A stretch of 7,220 nt of DNA, from contig JANWIU010000036.1 in the NCBI GenBank assembly GCA_025449725.1, positions 1 to 7,220 of the forward strand, in the 5' to 3' direction. The translations under genes and the position numbers were made by a program. The notes beneath the pieces are model-generated. The model was given only the letters and a program-made list of their open reading frames with translations, was not told where the DNA came from and searched no databases. Below, piece after piece: positions 5,552 through 7,220 of this stretch (position 1 is the first letter of the stretch; every line of letters starts with the position of its first letter). The stretch is from Pseudobdellovibrio sp. GTDB lineage: Bacteria > Bdellovibrionota > Bdellovibrionia > Bdellovibrionales > Bdellovibrionaceae.

Positions 5552-5875
5552 TTAATTTTCAAAGTCGCCGTCTGAAAGCTCTTCTAAATTTGCGAACTGT
5601 ACATCGCTTATTTCATATACCAGAACCGGTGTTTTCTTTAAGCCGTGCTTTTTTTCAATTTGTGCACAAATCAGTTTGACCACTTTCAAAAGCTCTTCTG
5701 CGGTTGTATCTTCAAGATCAAATTCGTAAGTGTCCGGCAGCAGTGCATACATTTTTTCTTGCGCGCCTGTGATGTAAGAATAGCCGTCCTCATTGAGCAT
5801 GGCTTTATCCAGATCTTTATAAGCTTCTTCGTTTTTAACATCTTGAAGTAAAACCTGGGCGATAAAACTTGGCAT
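5552..5875 (-). CDS. GhoS-like/DUF2622-like small protein
   Basis: A 107-residue acidic cytoplasmic protein. The N-terminal strand MPSFIAQVLLQD, the helix EAYKDLDKAMLNEDGYSYI and the following MYALLPDTYEFDLEDTTAEE fit the ferredoxin-like pattern of proteins annotated as GhoS-type (DUF2622): a short strand, a Y..L...M..eGy segment, then Y.LP..Y. GhoS of E. coli is an endoribonuclease antitoxin that cuts ghoT mRNA, but relatives in other bacteria often stand alone and their role is unknown. No GhoT-like membrane toxin lies nearby. The start has AAGGAG about 5 bases upstream. It lies 18 bp after yehS and 2 bp before yaeQ, so it belongs to that operon. The family call is from memory of the pattern and is moderate. 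Confidence 0.72.
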   Translation of the reverse strand: MPSFIAQVLLQDVKNEEAYKDLDKAMLNEDGYSYITGAQEKMYALLPDTYEFDLEDTTAEELLKVVKLICAQIEKKHGLKKTPVLVYEISDVQFANLEELSDGDFEN

Positions 5876-5893
5876 AAGGGCTCCTTTTTGGAA

Positions 5894-6355
5894 TTACTTC
5901 CGGAATTTTAGTGTTAGTCCTTTTAAAAAATAACGCAAAACCTGGTCTCCGCATTCGCGGTAATTTGGCTGGCCTTTTTTACGTAAAAACGCCGACAGTT
6001 CTGCGCGGCCGATGTTGTAACCGCCCTCACTTATAACTTCATGCATATCCGGTTCTTTTAAGGTAAAGGCCACGCGTAATTTTTTTAAAATCAAATTATT
6101 TGAAATCGGCAGTTCAAATGGGAATGGTGGCTTACTTTCATCACGGCCCCGCTTAAAATAGATCAGTCCGTCTAAAAAATGGGCCATTGATAAGTCATCA
6201 CAGCGTAAATACTCCGGATCTTCTTCATCTTTCATGAACAAGGCAACGTCTTCAACAGATACTTTTAGTCCGCCTAAAGCAAAGATCTCGGCTATTTTTT
6301 TATCATATACGTTCAAAGTATAGCGGATACTGCGAATGACATCGTTATTGGTCAT
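5894..6355 (-). CDS. yehS: DUF1456 family protein YehS
   Basis: A 153-residue cytoplasmic protein close in length and pattern to E. coli YehS (156). It consists of two DUF1456 repeats. The first, NNDVIRSIRYTLNV to FLDGLIYFKRG (3-70), ends with the family signature RG.DES. The second, NNLILKKLRVAFTLK to ECGDQVLRYFLKGL (86-147), repeats the same helical layout with RECGDQ. Function is unknown in all members. The start has AAGGTG 6 bases upstream. It is the first gene of a leftward operon with the GhoS-like gene and yaeQ, and diverges from the SGNH-like gene across 76 bp. Confidence 0.95.
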   Translation of the reverse strand: MTNNDVIRSIRYTLNVYDKKIAEIFALGGLKVSVEDVALFMKDEEDPEYLRCDDLSMAHFLDGLIYFKRGRDESKPPFPFELPISNNLILKKLRVAFTLKEPDMHEVISEGGYNIGRAELSAFLRKKGQPNYRECGDQVLRYFLKGLTLKFRK

Positions 6356-6431
6356 TTAACACCTTTTTAAATATACGGAGAAACTATCATACAATTTTTT
6401 AAAAGTATAATGTAGACTTATACAAACGCGA
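6356..6431. promoter_or_regulatory. AT-rich divergent promoter region between yehS and the SGNH-like gene
   Basis: Seventy-six AT-rich bases separate the divergent start codons, so both promoters must lie here or inside the genes. On the plus strand TATAAT (6406-6411) is a perfect -10 for the SGNH-like gene, but no good -35 is visible at 16-18 bases. For yehS only TATGAT-like hexamers are seen. The exact sites are uncertain. Confidence 0.4.
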
Positions 6432-7220
6432 ATGAAAAAAAACTTAATCATACTTCTTATTTCAACAGTATTTTCTATAGGCCTACTTGAAGGCCTTCTG
6501 CGCCTCACTTCGGATTTGTGGATAAAAAACTTTAGGCTCTATGACCCTGCCTACTACGTGCTGACTGACAAACAAGTTACGCAGATGAAAAAAGTGTTCG
6601 ACGCCGACACCGGTTGGGCCCTGCCAACAAATACCGCTTTTGGCGAACGTCAGGCGGCAAGGGATTACGGAAGCCCGGTCATGACCAGCTTCGGCGATTC
6701 CTACGTGTATGGAGACGAACTTGCAGATTCTGAAACCTGGCAGTCGCATTTGGCGGAACTTTACAAAAGAAACGTTTATAACTTCGGGATGAGTGCTTAC
6801 GGACCGGATCAGGCCTATTTAAGATTTAAAAAGGTGACTTCAACTCATGAATCACTGAAGAACGTCCCTATTACACTTCTTGGTCTTACGACCGAAAACA
6901 TTAATCGGGTTGTTAACGTTTATCGAAAATTTTATTTTCCTGAAACCGGCATGCCGTTAACTAAACCTCGTGCCACATTAAAAAACGGCCAACTGGAATT
7001 TATTCCAAACCCCATACAAAACGCCGACGAGGTTTCAAAACTTCAAGATCCCGGCTTTATTAAATCGTTAAGTGAACAGGACGGCTTATTCCCCGGCTAT
7101 ACCAGTGCGTTTACGCTGCGCAAACCTTACGTTTTAAATTTATTTCATCCGTTATTTTGGAAGACCCTTCGTTCGTCACCGGAAGGCGAAATGTCTACGG
7201 CCTATAACTTTTGGAAGGAC
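6432..7220 (+). CDS. Membrane-anchored or exported SGNH/GDSL-hydrolase-like protein (3' end outside the window)
   Basis: An open frame of 263 codons that runs off the right edge without a stop. An N-terminal hydrophobic stretch (LIILLISTVFSIGLLEGLL, residues 5-23) after KK is a signal anchor or signal peptide. The SGNH block I motif SFGDSYVYGDEL (86-97) places the candidate nucleophile at S90, and YNFGMSAYGPDQAYLRF (116-132) fits block II with its glycine. This arrangement resembles SGNH proteins that act on surface polysaccharides, such as O-acetyl esterases or transferases (AlgX/AlgJ-like); the substrate is unknown. The catalytic Asp/His motif would lie beyond the window. No strong Shine-Dalgarno precedes the ATG, but it is the only start upstream of the hydrophobic segment in this frame. 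Confidence 0.82.
   Translation, partial: MKKNLIILLISTVFSIGLLEGLLRLTSDLWIKNFRLYDPAYYVLTDKQVTQMKKVFDADTGWALPTNTAFGERQAARDYGSPVMTSFGDSYVYGDELADSETWQSHLAELYKRNVYNFGMSAYGPDQAYLRFKKVTSTHESLKNVPITLLGLTTENINRVVNVYRKFYFPETGMPLTKPRATLKNGQLEFIPNPIQNADEVSKLQDPGFIKSLSEQDGLFPGYTSAFTLRKPYVLNLFHPLFWKTLRSSPEGEMSTAYNFWKD

Noticed and set aside
1..7220. CRISPR array, insertion sequence, tRNA or rRNA
   Set aside because: No regularly spaced repeats, transposase or terminal repeats, and no recognisable RNA gene were seen on either strand.

Overview
The window is ordinary bacterial chromosome with one accessory-looking module at its left edge. Several features fit a predatory or related Bdellovibrionota-like Gram-negative. 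These are moderate-to-low GC, dense short genes on both strands, many small Sec-exported proteins, a lipoprotein suited to an outer membrane, and a secreted formylglycine-generating-enzyme-like protein beside proteobacterial housekeeping families (YaeQ, YehS). This placement is inference; there is no rRNA or marker gene to prove it.

Left region (1-2258, + strand): a compact unit of four genes. It holds the C-terminal end of a protein with a very basic tail, a ParA/MinD-type ATPase with an intact deviant Walker A motif, a single-domain RelA/SpoT-type alarmone synthetase with no hydrolase domain, and a 64-codon small gene. The first three are 7 bp and 1 bp apart, so they are almost certainly translated together. 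No ParB-like gene or parS-like repeat is visible. The unit therefore does not look like a partition locus. It looks like an accessory nucleotide-signalling module, possibly a defence or toxin-antitoxin system. This is the most interesting part of the window.

Middle region (2259-4880): a DUF2846-type lipoprotein gene (+) meets a leftward cluster tail to tail, and the two stop codons share the bases TTAA. The leftward cluster encodes, in transcription order, a 128-residue exported beta-rich protein, a 102-residue exported protein with ten cysteines, a 22-codon micro-ORF with a good ribosome binding site, and a 398-residue exported FGE-sulfatase-fold protein whose start overlaps the micro-ORF stop as ATGA. 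The leader of the first gene has three consecutive inverted repeats, one of which brackets the ribosome binding site.

Right region (5010-7220): a leftward run of yehS (DUF1456), a GhoS-like/DUF2622-like small protein and yaeQ, with gaps of 18 and 2 bp, probably one operon. Diverging from yehS is the 5' part of a membrane-anchored or exported SGNH/GDSL-type protein that runs off the right edge.
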